Part shown: in pieces, positions 35,804 to 48,599 of the stretch
Layout: the number at the start of each line of letters is the position of its first letter
How positions within the stretch are numbered: position 1 is the stretch's first letter
Origin: Eucalyptus grandis
Lineage: Eukaryota > Streptophyta > Magnoliopsida > Myrtales > Myrtaceae
Length of the DNA: 64,000 nt
Assembly (NCBI RefSeq): GCF_016545825.1
Contig: NC_052614.1
Location: 32,451,072 to 32,515,071 of the forward strand
Direction of reading: 5' to 3'
Made by a program: the position numbers and the translations under genes
The notes under the pieces: model-generated
Told to the model about the DNA's origin: nothing
What the model saw: the letters and a program-made list of their open reading frames with translations, nothing else
Database searches by the model: none

Positions 35804-36955
35804 ATGGGAAGATTTGATATCCAGTTCATTCCTACCCCAAAGAGAGAGCTTCTCAGATGGTGGAAGCAGTTAGATCAACTCGGCCAAGAGTGCGTCAAAT
35901 CAAGAATCGGTCATCTCCTCCCATTGCTCCAAATCAATATCCACTCTGGGGTCATGCAAGCACTACCACATTTCGGTGCCCTGAAACATCCACCTTCATG
36001 TTTGGTAAATTTGAACCGACTCCGACTTTAGAAGAGTACGTCTCGCCATAGGAATGCCCCGGGAAGCGAGCTTGTCAAGCCAATCGGCATTGACCCCGTG
36101 GTTAGTCTATCACGGTTTCTAAAAATCATTCGGTAAGAGAAATTGTTCAAGCCAACAATAATGCTTTTCCGCTATCATCTTTAACGAATGCTTTGAAAAA
36201 CAGTCAATGACCTAAAAAGCCAAGATCTTCCTCTTAGCATTCTTTGGTTTTATTATCTTTCCCCATCGAAAGAATGCTATAGATCCTTCAATCACATGGG
36301 TGATAAATCAAGTCATTTTTGGAGCAGGATATGTGAATATGGTTTTAGCCGAAACGTTTTTATCCCTTAATCGTTTCAAGGACCAAAAAGAAAAAATCAT
36401 GAGGGCCGCTCCAGAAATTTTACAAATGTGGTTCTTTTCCCATATCAAAGGATTTGGGCACCTCATGCAAATATTTGAAATCGACGAGTTTAAACACCCA
36501 TTGCAAAAGTTTCAAATCTTGGAAAAATATTCTCCCAATGAAGAGTATTCTCGATGGATTAACTTGCTAAAAACCCGGTCCCCGAGACATTCCTATGGCG
36601 AGCTAAATGGTTCATTGTAGGAGAGGCGCGCTTTGCGCTTAATTATTACAACCCCATCCCGTTCTTTGGGCCTCTCCGGAGCTACCTCATATTATCCATA
36701 TAGGGTGGCTCGTCGCACAGGGTCCTTCAAGAAGTCCCGCCACCACTCAAATCAGGATTGTTCCGAATCTTTTTCACCCGTACGGACTACAACTACTTGG
36801 AGGAGATCCGCATAATTCAGAACGCATGGAGTAGATGTCACACTGAAAAGATCGTCGTGCCCAGAAGGTTAAAGGAACAAGAAAAAGTTCATCATGCATC
36901 AACATTCTACATCCTCAACCATATAATTCCCAAGGAGTTGCAACCAAGTAATCCC
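35804..36955 (+). pseudogene. B ORF1 upstream of gag (DUF7745-like), broken
   Basis: Extra ORF between the leader and gag, typical of Ogre-type elements. Readable parts: 'IPTPKRELLRWWKQL' then 'IGHLLPLLQINIHSG' (35804-36030), 'FEPTPTLEEYVSP' in another frame (36005-36045), a middle part 36300-36620 ('KDQKEKIMRAAPEIL..WFFSHIKGFGHL'), and an end part 36758-36955 ('WSRCHTEKIVVPRRL'). This pattern is that of the plant domain DUF7745, function unknown. At least four frame changes break it. I chose the ATG at 35804 because it precedes the conserved start of the domain. Confidence 0.7.
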
Positions 36956-37322
36956 TGATGTAGTTGATAAACTTACCCGCAAGGGCGAATCGAATCTCTT
37001 GAAAAGAGCTTGGAGACCAGCAAGAGACACGTATCGAAGTTAGTACGAAGAAGCAAGCGGCTTCACAAGACCGGAGCTTCCCATCACATATAAAATGGGC
37101 AGCGGGACTTTTGATGTGAATATTCCTAATGTTAATATCTAGGGTCGTTTTGACTTGTGTAAAAAGCCCTTTTGGCATTGTATAAATCTCCTGCTAATAA
37201 ATAAAAATGACGTGACCCTTGCCATGGGCCAGTGTTCCATACGCTTCCCGGCTTACGTTCTCTCCATTTTCTTTATGCAGGAAATCACATCATAGTCGTA
37301 TTCGCCAAATCCAAAAGATAGA

Positions 37323-39114
37323 ATGGCCGAAGAAAATGTACCAAGCCGTGTCGAGATTATGGAAAGTGAAATGAAACAAGTCTTCAATGTGCTTCAGCAA
37401 CTCTCAAAGCAGATAGATTCCATCCAAGGCAAATTGGCTCCCGCCCCAGCCTCAATCGAAGTATTGTTACCGCAATCGTCTACCCGAGGTGATCACGGAA
37501 GAGATACCGATGATAACATGCCCGAATTGGAGGAGGATACGCACCAAATCGTAGTCGAGAAAGCAAAGCCTAATAGTTTGTCTAAGACTCGAACATGACA
37601 AACGCCTTGAGAAGCTTGAAGAGAGGCTAAAGCAATTGCGTGGCCTTCAAGATCCTACTCCAAAGACCTCTCCATCTACTCTAAGGTCAAAATGCCGGAA
37701 AAATTCAAAATGCCCGAGTTCGAGAAGTACGATGGCACGACCTCCGCCCAAGAGCTCACTTGCAGATGTACTTGGTCCGAATGACCCAAGACGTTAATAA
37801 TGAACCTTTAATGATCCGCTTGTTCCAGTCAAGCCCGATAGGTCCCGCCCGAGATGGTACATAAAAAAGAACATAAACCTCATCGAGACATGGAGTGAAG
37901 CAAGTGAAGCATTCCTCAAACAATACAAATTCATAATGGACATTACCCCTTCTCGCGAGGATCTTGATCGCACGGAAAAGAAAAAGCAAGAATCCTTCAA
38001 AGAATATGCCATTAGATGGAGGAATCTCGCCGCCCAGATCAGTCCTGAGCCAACTGACTTTGAATTGAGAAAAATGTTCATCAAAACCCTCCCTTTCGAA
38101 TACCGCAATCGGATGGTGACTACGATCGCTGAATCATTCAATCAACTCATTCCAGTGGGAGAGCAGATTGAGACAGGTTTAAGGGATGGCTGGTTCACTG
38201 AGCCTCGCTCCCCGTCGCCAGAAGGCTCAACATGAAAAAGATAAAGAATCATTGATCGATGTCAATGCCACCTACACTGCAAACACCGGTCACCCCCCAA
38301 CTGTTCAGACAAGCACAGGCCTACAACAGACTAATAGCCGTCCACCCCAGCGCTACAACAACCGAAGACAATTCACTCCGCTTCCTGGATCTCCCTCCTA
38401 GGTTTTGGCAATCCTTCGAAACAAGAGCCTCCTTTCAACTGAACCAAGACGACCTAACGTTGAAAGCTTCTCCAGCTATGACCCGTCCAAAAATGTGATT
38501 ATCACATGGGAGAAGTAGGCCATTCAACCGACGAGTGTTTCGTCCTTAAGCATCGAATCCGTAACCCGCTGGATACTAAGGCCTTCTCATTCCAAACCGC
38601 GAAGCCGAATGTCCAAAGCAATCCGCTCCCTGATCATGCTGACAAAGTAAACATGATATTCAGTTCTGAAGCCGGTCAAATCAGAAATGTCAATGCACAT
38701 ATGGTCGACATCTATCGAGGGCTAGTAGAAACCGGGTATTATCCGGGCAATGAAATACCGCCTTTCGCAATAATGGAGGAAAGGGTATTAAGAATGATAG
38801 AGGCCGGAATAATCGTGCACGCCGGCCACGCCAACATAGTTTCTACCATATCCCAAGTCCTCATCAATTGGGAGGAAGAATTTGCGGCGCTAAATGCGGA
38901 AAAGGAGAAGAATGATTCCACCTTACTCGAGAGCGTCTTTGAAAGGAAAGGAGCCATTGTTCAAGCATCAACAGCAGAAACAGCTATAGTCATTGAGATT
39001 CCCCAACCTTACAAATACAAATACAACAATGCGGTACCATGGTCTTATGACCTTGATGTTGGTTTGGTCACAAGATCCGGGCGAACCTATGCTCAAGCAA
39101 ATACTCGTCGCTAA
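37323..39114 (+). pseudogene. B gag, frameshifted
   Basis: Starts at ATG 37323 with a coiled-coil-like N-terminus ('EMKQVFNVLQQLSKQIDSI'). A Retrotrans_gag domain spans about 37690-38235: 'FKMPEFEKYDGT', 'FLKQYKF', 'FKEYAIRWRNLAAQI', 'KMFIKTLPFEYRNRM'. Next comes a CX2HX4HX4C knuckle at 38494-38538 and a C-terminal region to 39114 that ends before the protease. Frame changes near 37595, 37750, 38230 and 38505. Makes the particle shell and binds RNA in intact relatives. Confidence 0.82.
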
Positions 39115-39222
39115 GCCCGTCACGACGAAGAAGCCAAGGAGTTTTTGGCCGTAGTTAAGGCCGGCGAATATAATGTGGTGGTGGAGCATTAAAATCACCG
39201 GCGCAGATCTCTCTACTCGGAA

Positions 39223-39930
39223 TTGCTTCGTACAGACATCGGTCAAGCACCGAAATCCCTCATGAAAGTATTAAGTGAAGTACATGTCCTTGAAACTATT
39301 GAGCATGACAAACTCAAGGAATTTGTCAGTACCATCCTTCTAAAGGATCAAATGGCATTTTCTGATGAAGAGATTCCCGAGGAGGGTAGAGGACACACCA
39401 AGGGCCTTTACATATCAGTCAAGTGCAACGCATCTCACGTCGCTCGAGTGCTAATTGACAACGGATCTGCTCTTAACATATGTCCATTAGCGACACTCGT
39501 CGCCTTAAAATAGAGAGATCATGGATCCAGTACCCAAGACTTCGTTCGAGCATTCGATGGAACAAAGAAGGAAACAATGGGAGAGATCGAGCTCGACATT
39601 CAAATTGGCCCAACCGTATTCAAAATTTTGTTCCGGTGATGGATATCCCCACGCATTCAATTTCCTCTTAGGGCGCCCATGGATACACGTCGCAGAGCAA
39701 GGTACCTTCAAGCCTCCACCAAAGTGTGAAGTTCGTGGTTGGAGGAAAACGGTCACGGTCCGAGGAGAAGAAGATCACCGCATCTACCACGAGACGGCCA
39801 TTCCTTATGTTGAACCTAGTAACAAGAGCGAAGCTAGCTATCAATCGTTCGAGCTCGTGTCTACTATACACGAAACTCGAGGGACTTTGCCCTCGTCCCC
39901 GAGATATCAAGTGCTGCAATCATGGTAGGA
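39223..39930 (+). pseudogene. B aspartic protease, frameshifted
   Basis: The catalytic motif 'VLIDNGSALNICPL' has its Asp at 39457-39459. D-N-G in place of D-T/S-G is usual for Tat-type proteases. A stop at about 39512 ends the frame. The downstream family signature 'FNFLLGRPWIHV' (39657-39695) is in another frame. It would cut the polyprotein in an intact element. It lies between gag and the G-patch. Confidence 0.8.
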
Positions 39931-40131
39931 AAAATCATGGTAGGACACGGTTTCCTTCCAGGACAAGGGCTTGGTAGGAGAGGCCGGGGCATTCGTCGGC
40001 CTATTGAAGCTCGGAGAAGACCCTATACCGTCGGTTTGGGATATTCCCAGATAGAAAACAAAGAAAAAGTCGGCCTTGTATATCCCCGTCTCGAGGAAAC
40101 TTTCCCTGTGCCCAGCCAAGATGATGCATGA
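39922..40131 (+). pseudogene. B G-patch domain
   Basis: 'GHGFLPGQGLGRRGRG' at about 39940-39990 is a glycine-rich G-patch, an RNA-binding/helicase-cofactor motif often found between protease and RT in Tat-type gypsy elements. The surrounding 69-codon frame is open. Its role in the element is not known. Confidence 0.72.
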
Positions 40132-40400
40132 GGAAGAGGAAGTGGATACTCCAAAATGGTTCAACCCCGAAAGTGTGAGATTACCCATAACCCAGAAGAC
40201 ACAACTTGGCCCTCACTTATAAAAAAGGAGGGGCCGAGATGACATGACCACCATGCTCGAGGATATTTTCATAGGTGCCATTGAGGAAGAACAATTAGAA
40301 GAGACATGCGATAACTTCTCGTTCATCCGGCTTCGACACCAAGTCGAAGAATTACGCGAGATCGTACACCATTTGACAGAAAACTTCGCTCAAGCTACCC

Positions 40401-41009
40401 GTGCATTCCGTTCGTCACAATGAGGAGCTGGTGATAAATGAAGAGGACCCTACTGACACGACCTGGCGAGGGGCACGGCTACCCTTATCCCCAAGAAGCA
40501 CACGATCATATTCGCCTCTTCCTAAATCAATGGCCATTATTTTCCCCATCCTCCTAAAGCAAGGGATAATCGGCAGAGAATTGAACCATTCTACCCCCGA
40601 GTACTTCATTGATTATGATCCATCCAAGCAATGCGATTACCATTCAGGGGAATTAGGACACTCGCTAGATGATTGCACCATCCTGAGAGACAAGGTCCAA
40701 GATCTTTTGGATGCTGGGGTATTCACCTTCCGCTCTCCATGGCTGTGTTTTGGCAATGATCACCTCCTCATGGTACCCAGCACCCGTACCATGTTCCCTG
40801 AGCATGCTAAGGAGGCGCATAAAGGAGAAGCAATCATAGACACTTTGGGCCAACCAAGTGGTAAATTTGACTACTATGTCAATTATTCAATTCCCCAAAG
40901 TTTCTATAATCATCACCACAACATCGTCCCCGATGGATGGGGAGACGTGGATGATCCGAAATCCACAAAGCCGGGAGCACAAGGAGACGTGGATCGGCAA
41001 CCGGTATGA
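40401..41009 (+). pseudogene. B second zinc-knuckle segment
   Basis: An open stretch of 202 codons containing a second CX2HX4HX4C motif 'CDYHSGELGHSLDDC' (40632-40676), followed by 'DKVQDLLDAGVFTF'. It is related to the motif in gag at 38494-38538, so the polyprotein has two such knuckles on either side of protease and G-patch. It ends before a roughly 600 bp stretch leading to RT. Confidence 0.65.
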
Positions 41010-41599
41010 AGACTTCTTCGTGGGCGCTATCAACGAGGGACCGTCGTGGGAAATGGGTGCAGGCCCGCTCGAGTAGAATCCTTTTTAACTCCTTCCGCAT
41101 ACTCCCTACGTGGGAGCCCGTACATATTTCTTAAAGTCTAGCTTGCTTTGTTTTCAACAACAGTTCCACTCAAGGAACTATTTTTTGAAACCACCCTGTA
41201 AATCCGTCTACTAATAAATAAAGTTGAAAACATTTTGAGGGCATGAGGAGACACACCAAACCGGCCCGTTGATGATAGCCACCGTCAAATGAAAGAAGAA
41301 ATCGAGGCCCGGGTCTCCTCATGTTTCCTTGTCTTTAATCTTTAAAAGCAATTTATCACCTTTTCAAAAGAAAGAAGCATGCATACTACTAACCTTATTT
41401 GTTCCCTTAGCCTATCTACTCTATGACACAGGAATAATATAGCGGCAGGCGAGGGTATGGGAACGGTCCAAACCAGCACCGTAAGTAGCCATGATAGCAA
41501 TTTTGATGACTCAGATGATGATTTTGATGATTCCGACGAAATTCAATGGAATTGGAAGCGCCACGAAGAAGCAAGGCCCCTACTACTGAAGACACCATC

Positions 41600-43060
41600 A
41601 TTGTCAATTTAGGCAGCACGAAGATCCAAGGGAGATAAAGATTGGCGCGAACCTTCCCAAGAAGAAGCTGCAAGCTTAATTGCCCTCCTAAAGAGATATC
41701 AAGATGTATTCGCATGGTCTTATGCCGATATGCCAGGCCTTGATTCAATGATCGTGGAGCATAGCTTGCCAACCAACCCCGATGTGGCCCTTAAGAAGCG
41801 GCTAAGAAGAGCTAAGCCCGAATTGTCAAAAAAGATTGAAGAAGAAGTAATGAAGCTCCCGGCGTAGGCTTCCTCGAAGTCTCGCAATATCCTAGTTGGG
41901 TGGCAAACATTGTACCAAAGTGAAGAAGAAAGATGGTCGAATCCGGATTTGTGTCGACTACCGTGATTTGAACAAAGCAAGCCCAAAGGATGATTTCCCA
42001 CTACCTCACATAGACGTTCTTGTGGATAGTACTTGCTGGATTCAAACTTTTCTCTTTCATGGATGGGTTCTCGGGATACAACCAAATAAAAATGAAGGAG
42101 GAAGACAAGGAAAAGACGGCATTCATTACTCCATGGGGAACTTTTCACTATAAGGTCATGCCTTTTGGCCCGAAAAACGCGGAGCAACTTACCAACGTGC
42201 CATGGTCACCCTTTTCCATGACATGATGCATAAAGAAATTGAAGTATATGTCGATGACATGATCGCCAAAACCAGACATGGAGAAGACCATGTGAAGACC
42301 CTGGAAAAATTATTCGATCGACTTCGCCAGTTCAAGTTGCGCTTGAACCCAGCAAAATGTGTGTTCGGGGCAACCTCTGGCAAATTACTTGGATTCATTG
42401 TGAGCTGTAAAGGGATAGAAGTGGACCCGTCAAAAACTAAAGCGATATTTGAGATACCTCCTCCCTCGACTGTGAAAGAAGTCCGGAGCCTCCTGGGAAG
42501 ATTAAATTACATTGCGCGATTCATTTCCCAGCTTTCTGAAACTGCAAAACCTTTCTTTAAACTTCTCAAGAAAGATGCACAAATCGAATGGGATGATGAC
42601 TGCCGACTGGCGTTTGAAAATTTGAAGCGGTACCTGATGAAACCCCGGTTTTAGTACCCCCTACTCCAGGACACCCTTTGACCCTCTACCTTACCATCAA
42701 CGGTGAATCCCTAGGTGCAATGTTGGCACGTAAAAGGACCCCATGATGGGAAGGAACGAGCCATTTACTATTTGAGTAAAAAATTCACCACATCGAACAA
42801 AACTACTCCAAATCGAAAAGACTGCTGCATTGGTATGGGTGTTTGAGACTCCGGCAGTATACCTTGCATTACAGACATTCCTTGTAATCGAGAGTGACCC
42901 AATCAAGTATTTGCTTGGTTGCCCGGCCTTGGTGGGAAAATTGGCCAAATGGCAAATCCTAATCTTAATTCGACATCCAGTGATGTCGCAAAAATCAGTT
43001 AAGGTCGGGTGATTGCTGATATGTTAGCAGATTGCCCTAAAGAAGTAGGCGATGATCATT
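41600..43060 (+). pseudogene. B reverse transcriptase and RNase H, frameshifted
   Basis: RT motifs in order: '[16 protein letters not shown]' (about 41935-41985), '[11 protein letters not shown]' (about 41995-42030), '[11 protein letters not shown]' (42056-42090), '[14 protein letters not shown]' (42130-42172), YVDD at 42247-42258, 'LNPAKCVFG', 'GRLNYIARFI'. RNase H follows (about 42655-43060), badly interrupted: 'RAIYYLSKKF' survives and the rest is in changing frames. It converts element RNA to DNA in active relatives. The 42202-42654 frame is long and clean. Confidence 0.88.
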
Positions 43061-43064
43061 CCCG

Positions 43065-43547
43065 ATGACCGAATCTCAAAAAGTAGAAGAGGACACGTGG
43101 ACTATGTTTTTTGATGGAGCTGTAAATTTGTCAGGTTCAAGCACTGGGGCGGTCTTGATATCCCCGAATGGGCAACATTATCCCGTGGCTGCAAAACTGA
43201 TGTTTCCATGCACCAACAATATAGCCGAATATGAAGCATGCATCCTCGGCCTACAAGCGGCTATTGGAATGGAAGTGTCAAAACTAAAAGTGTTCGGTGA
43301 CTCCGCCTTAATTATCCTCCAGATTGTGGGCGAGTGGGAGACAAGAGACGCCAAACTAGTGCCTTATCACGACTACTTGGAAGAATTGGTAGAAGAGTTC
43401 CAGGACATCTCATTTGAATACCTACCTAGAATCCGTAACAGTTTCTTTGATGCACTAGCAACACTATCATCCATGTTACAAGTAGCGAAGGGGTTAGAAG
43501 TAGAGCCTTTGAAAATTGAAGTCTTGACAAGACAGCCCACCGCATGA
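43065..43547 (+). pseudogene. B additional RNase H (aRH)
   Basis: An intact 160-codon frame holding a second, different RNase H fold: 'MFFDGAVN' (Asp, codon 17), 'NIAEYEACILGL' (Glu), 'KVFGDSALII' (Asp) and 'FDALATL' (Asp). An extra RNase H between the RT-RNase H and the integrase is a defining mark of the Tat clade. All four acidic residues expected for catalysis are present, unlike the damaged first RNase H next to it. Labelled pseudogene only because it has no intact polyprotein around it. Confidence 0.82.
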
Positions 43548-43699
43548 CTATAATGAAGAACCCGATGGGAAACCCTAGTATTACGACATCATGAAATACA
43601 TCCAAAAAAAGGAATTCCCTAAAGAAAGCACTCCCTCGATCGAAAATACCTTATGAAAATGGCTTCGAGGTTCTTCGTCGCGGTGAAAATTTGTACAAA

Positions 43700-44640
43700 A
43701 GATCATATAACTCAGCCCCGCTAAGGTGTGTGGATGCAAACGAAGCCACACAAATAATGCAAGAAATACATGGGGAGTATGCGGTCCTCACATGAATGGA
43801 CGTATGTTGGCCAAGAAAATAATGAGATTGGGTTATTACTGGTTCCCCTTAGAGAGCGATTGTGCTCACCATGTGCGAAGCTGTCATCGTTATCAGATCC
43901 ACGGGGACAAGATAAATGTCCCTCCAACTGAATTGCATCAGTTATCTGAGCCGTGGCCATTTTCAATGTGGGGCATTGATGTGATTGGCCCAATCAATCC
44001 AAAGGCATCAAATGGGCACCGGTTCATTTTGGTCGCAATCGACTACTTCTCAAAATGGATCGAGGCCGCATCCTATGCAAGCGTAATCGCACGAAACGTT
44101 ATGAAATTCATCGACGTGACATAATCGCCCGTTATGGCGTACCGGAAGCTATCATCACCGACAATGGGTCGAACTTGAACAACAAGTTGATTGATCAATT
44201 GTTTTCGAGTTCAAAATCCAGCATCTGAACTCGTCCCCTTATCGTCCACAATTGAATGGAGCCGTGGAAGCCGCCAACAAGAACATCAATAAAATCCTAT
44301 CCAAGACAGCTGAAAACTACCGCGATCGGCATGAGAGGTTACCTTCGCACTAACAGCATATCGAACTTCGATTCGAACCTCCACGGGGCAACGCCTTTTT
44401 CCCCGGTTTACGGCATGGAGGCGGTTTTGCTCGTGGAAGTAGAAATCCCGTCCCCGCAAATTTTATCCCGTGCGGGATTGTCCAAGGAAGAATGGACGCA
44501 ACAAAGGCTCGAACAACTGAATATGGTCGACGAAAAACGACCGAAAGCCCTCTCGTCATGGTCGGTGTTACCAGCAAAGGGTAGCTCGATCATTCAATCA
44601 AAAGGTACGACCCAAGCACTTCGAGGTAAATGAGCTAGTC
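43700..44640 (+). pseudogene. B integrase, frameshifted
   Basis: The zinc-binding N-terminus (43780-43900) keeps 'MLAKKIMRLGYYWFPLESDC' in part, but the final Cys of the usual C-x-x-C reads as Tyr ('CHRYQ'). Core: 'WGIDVIGPI' (first Asp, near 43977), 'IDYFSKWIEAA', 'TDNGSN' in another frame (near 44158) and 'NGAVEAAN' (Glu, near 44260). A tail with 'TPFSPVYGMEAVLLVEVEIPS' read as two parts follows (44390-44450). Frameshifts near 44125, 44220 and 44340. No chromodomain seen, as expected for a non-chromovirus. Confidence 0.85.
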
Positions 44641-46889
44641 TTGAGAAAGACGCTGCCAATCTTTCCGAGCTCGGAGGCAAGTTCGCCCCAAATTACGGGG
44701 TCCTTATGTAATAAAGAAGATACTCCCGGAGGAGCCTTGATTCGACGAAATGGATGGGCGGGAATTCTCCAAACCAAGTTAATTCCGATGCTGTAAAAAA
44801 GTACTACCCTTGAAAGATGTTTATTGTCTGGCATTGCCAAGCACCTCTCTATCAGAATGAAAATGCTTATGCACCTTTATATATGAGTGATGTATTTACA
44901 CCATCATGAAAAATGTGTGTTTGACTCAATGGAGAAAAATGAATGGTGATGACCAGTCTTTAAGGAAGTGTCATAAATCAAGAAGCAAACTCGATGGCAT
45001 AACTTGAACAAATCAACATTACCCAGTGCAAACGCATAAGAGTAATCCCCGTCAATTTTGCCCACTCGGTGTAAAGGATGCGTCATTCAGAACCGGGTCT
45101 CAAGTTAAAAGAAACCTTCGTCCCCAACAATCTTAGAATCTGAAGCCTCACTTCTTGTTCCAAACACATGCTCTTGCAAGAAGTAATTGCCATTAGAGAA
45201 TTGGAGGTTTTGATTGTCCATCTCAAATTCCATAGAAGCTTGAGGTACATGACTTTGCCTGATCAAAGGCAGAAGGAAAAATTCCACAGAAGGAATGCGT
45301 TGAAGATGAATCAACAACCAGCAATCATGCATGCATGGTCACAAGTGAGGAAGGCCAATCGAAAGAAATGTCAAACTATGCTAAGACGAAAAGGCTGTCA
45401 TCGACATTCAAACATCATCGGAGTCAGCAAATACAAACTTTGGAGAAGAGTAATTTGGTATCGTTTCCAATACTTCCCTTCTTTGAATTCACTTTTGACA
45501 TATTCCCCTATTGACAGGAGCATCACAACTCAAGAACCAAACTCAATGGTTAGGCAAATCAATATTGGCCAAGCTAGTACGTGGAAATGACCCACATTAA
45601 ATTCACGGCTTCGTGTAAAAAGACATGTCATCCAGAGCTAATTCGAGAGAATAATTGACCTAATGAAGCAAGGGACATAGGACTTCATGTCCCCCTCTCA
45701 CTTCAGGTTCACCCAATCATCGCACACAAAGTGAAGGGTAAAGTTGTATCGATTCCAATTATTTGACTCTTGAAAGAGTTCATGACTAACACATTCCCTC
45801 TTGTTTGTTGCAGGATCACCCGACTGTCAAAAACAAAGATAACAAATCAATGAGAGGCATGACAAACTCTCCCAAGCAAAATGGCATCTCAAGTATTGCC
45901 AAAGCAAATGACAGAAAAACCTTCAGCCTCAACTCACATTTAATTTTGGCCAAACTAATTGATCTACTTGTACATCTCCTCTTCGCAGGGCAAAAGCAGA
46001 GATGCCCGATCGATTCCCAACCCCGACCGATCATTCATGTGTCATATTCCTAATCAATAGGGACAACCATCGACGTCCATTTGCGAATAACCCTTTTGAT
46101 GTTCAAAATCTAACATATTTGGAAACACCATTATGTTAGCCCCTAAAGTGGTCAATAGGGTCTTTTGCGAGTCAAAACCATTCACTTGTTCAAACTCCAT
46201 CATATTCAAAATGTTGCATGTCATTTCCAGATGAATTCTACATGATGATTTTGCCTGTCTAAGTCACTGATTCCACTTAGGATTATCAGAATAGACAGTT
46301 AAGTAAAGAATACAAGATTAATTGAGCATGCTGGATGAGGCGCGTCATAATGATGACAGGCAAGCCATATCCTACACACAATCCCCCCTATCTATACACT
46401 TGTGAGATGAGTGCAGAAGATTCCATGGTTGCGGTGGTAAAGAGTTCTCTCGCGAATGGTACGATAACCAAAATAGTGAGAGGCATTCCATTGCTCACCC
46501 CATTGAGCCCCATACATTGATGAAGCTTCTCTCATACCCCTGTCAAGATCAACCCCTACACGGGGGCAGATTAGAAGCAAAGTAGCATCACAAGGTGAGA
46601 AGAGAGATAGAAATTTTCTTGCTCGCACTTGCATCAATCTTTGGGTGTCTTTACTGCATATGAACACTCACATTAATTTAAGTGCCCTAGAGTCATGAAG
46701 AGCAATTCTTTCTTTACGCACTTGTATTCATTGTACAACTCAATTGAGTCTGTAAATTCACCCTCACATGGAAGCAAAGCAGAAGCTACTACAGCATAAT
46801 CAGAAGCGCCGACAAAAGATGAAGACTCAATAGTCTAACAAAGGCATTTGCTTGAACTTGTCAAGATCAGCTCTCAAGCAACAAGAATG

Positions 46890-47035
46890 AAAAAATATGG
46901 GCATAAAAAAGCAGTGTACTTGGTAAAAGCAAGGTCAATGCCCATATTTGAAGAACTGGAATAAAAAATAAGGGCATAAAAAAAAAAGCGGTGTCTGGTA
47001 AAAGCAAGGCCAATGCCCTCTAGTAAAAAAAATAT
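46890..47035 (+). repeat. 75 bp direct repeat, 2 units
   Basis: Units start 'gggcataaaaaa' at about 46898 and 46973 and end 'aaggtcaatgccc' / 'aaggccaatgccc'. Each unit begins with gggcat and ends with atgccc, so each could fold back on itself. Confidence 0.75.
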
Positions 47036-47769
47036 AGCCAAGAAAAAGTTGTTGTTGTGGTCCACAGAACCTCCATATGACAAGAAAGACTAGTGACAAA
47101 TGCCAAGACAGTCACCAACTCTCACCCTCTTACATGTGAGCCAAGTCTACATCACATTCCCATTGTAAAAGTCTCTTCAGACTAGGGGCACTTCAATTAA
47201 CGTGGGATTTCATATGTTTATAAGCATCGCTCGAAGAAGTACGAGCAAGACTATTCTATCTCTTTTCGCAGGACTCTTGACTTGCAAACCCGGAGATGAT
47301 CGTGCAACATTTTCGTCCATCAGCTTCAACCTTGATGGTCCCATTTGATGAACTACTGACCAAGACTTCATCACATTTTCAACAAAGACCTCTCACATTG
47401 GTAAAGTTGTACTGTTTGCGAGAATACTCGGACCCCGCCGACATGATGACAAAGGAGACAAAGTGTGGTCCTTATAAATCCTGCATCAATGGTCGGGATA
47501 GCATTTTCCATGAAAGTGAGCGGAAAGTCCTTTCAAGGCGAAAGTCCCTCATCGGCATGCTCAAGACATCTACATTCTAAATGAAGGTTGTCTTTCAAAA
47601 TCTTCCTAGTGGAAATCAAAAGATGCAGAATCGACAAAATTATCATGCATGAATCTCATTTGAACTCATGAATTTACAGCATATACAATCATGTGTGCAT
47701 ACTATGCAAATAGCAGACATACTCATAGAGATCAGAGATATTGCCAGGTAAGCATATCTCTATTTGTCT

Positions 47770-48170
47770 TAAGGTACCTACCACTGTCTAGGTACTCTTT
47801 TCCTGACACTCGACCTATTCGAGTTGTCCAAAGAGTATTGATAATTGTAACTGACCAAGTATCCATTTATCGTTGAATACCTACTATTGTCTAGGTATCC
47901 CTATTGTCTTTGAGTACCGGTCACCGTTCGGATACTCCTTTTTCCTGACACTCGACCTGTTCGAGTTGTCCCCAGAGTATTGATACTTGTGACTGACCAA
48001 GTATCTCTTGGAATACCTACTGCCTTCTAGGTATCCCCATATCATCAAGTACCCACCCTTGTCTAGGTACTTCCTTTTCATGACACTCAGCTTGCCCGAG
48101 TTGTCCCCAAATAATTAGCAGCTATTCAAGCATTCTATTGCTTTGTGTGCTTGCGCCTACCCAGGTATGC
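47770..48170 (+). repeat. B array 1: about 140 bp unit, about 3 copies
   Basis: Anchor 'gacactc' recurs at 47805, 47947 and 48082 (142 and 135 bp apart), with shared 'gttcgagttgtcc', 'gaccaagtatc' and 'ctaggtac'. Confidence 0.8.
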
Positions 48171-48333
48171 TTTCTTACCCTTGGACCAACTGAGTGGTCC
48201 CAGGTTGTATCATCAAGTACTTGTGTTCATCCAAGTATCCCAGTACTTTGTACACCTATGGCTATCCAAGTGTTCCACCCTTTTTAAGTGCCTGTGGCAA
48301 TCCAGGTAAGCCTCATGCTACATTCAATTCCCC

Positions 48334-48540
48334 TTTACCAGGAGGTGAGAGACCTTCACGAATATTCGGGGCATGCCCTCGATATTCCCATTTACCAGGA
48401 GGTGAGAGACCTTCATGAATATCCAAGGTACATCCTCGATATTCCCAAATACCAGCAGGTGAGAGACCTTCACATATATGCAAAACCCATCCTCGATATT
48501 TCCACACGAATATCTTAGGTACGTCCTCGATATTCCATAC
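48334..48540 (+). repeat. B array 2: 57 bp unit, about 3.5 copies
   Basis: Anchor 'ggtgagagaccttca' recurs at about 48344, 48401 and 48458 (57 bp apart). Each unit ends 'cctcgatattccc'. Confidence 0.85.
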
Positions 48541-48599
48541 ACCAAGAGTTTGTACCTGTGATCGTCCAGGTACCCCTCCGATGCTTGTGATCGTCCAGG

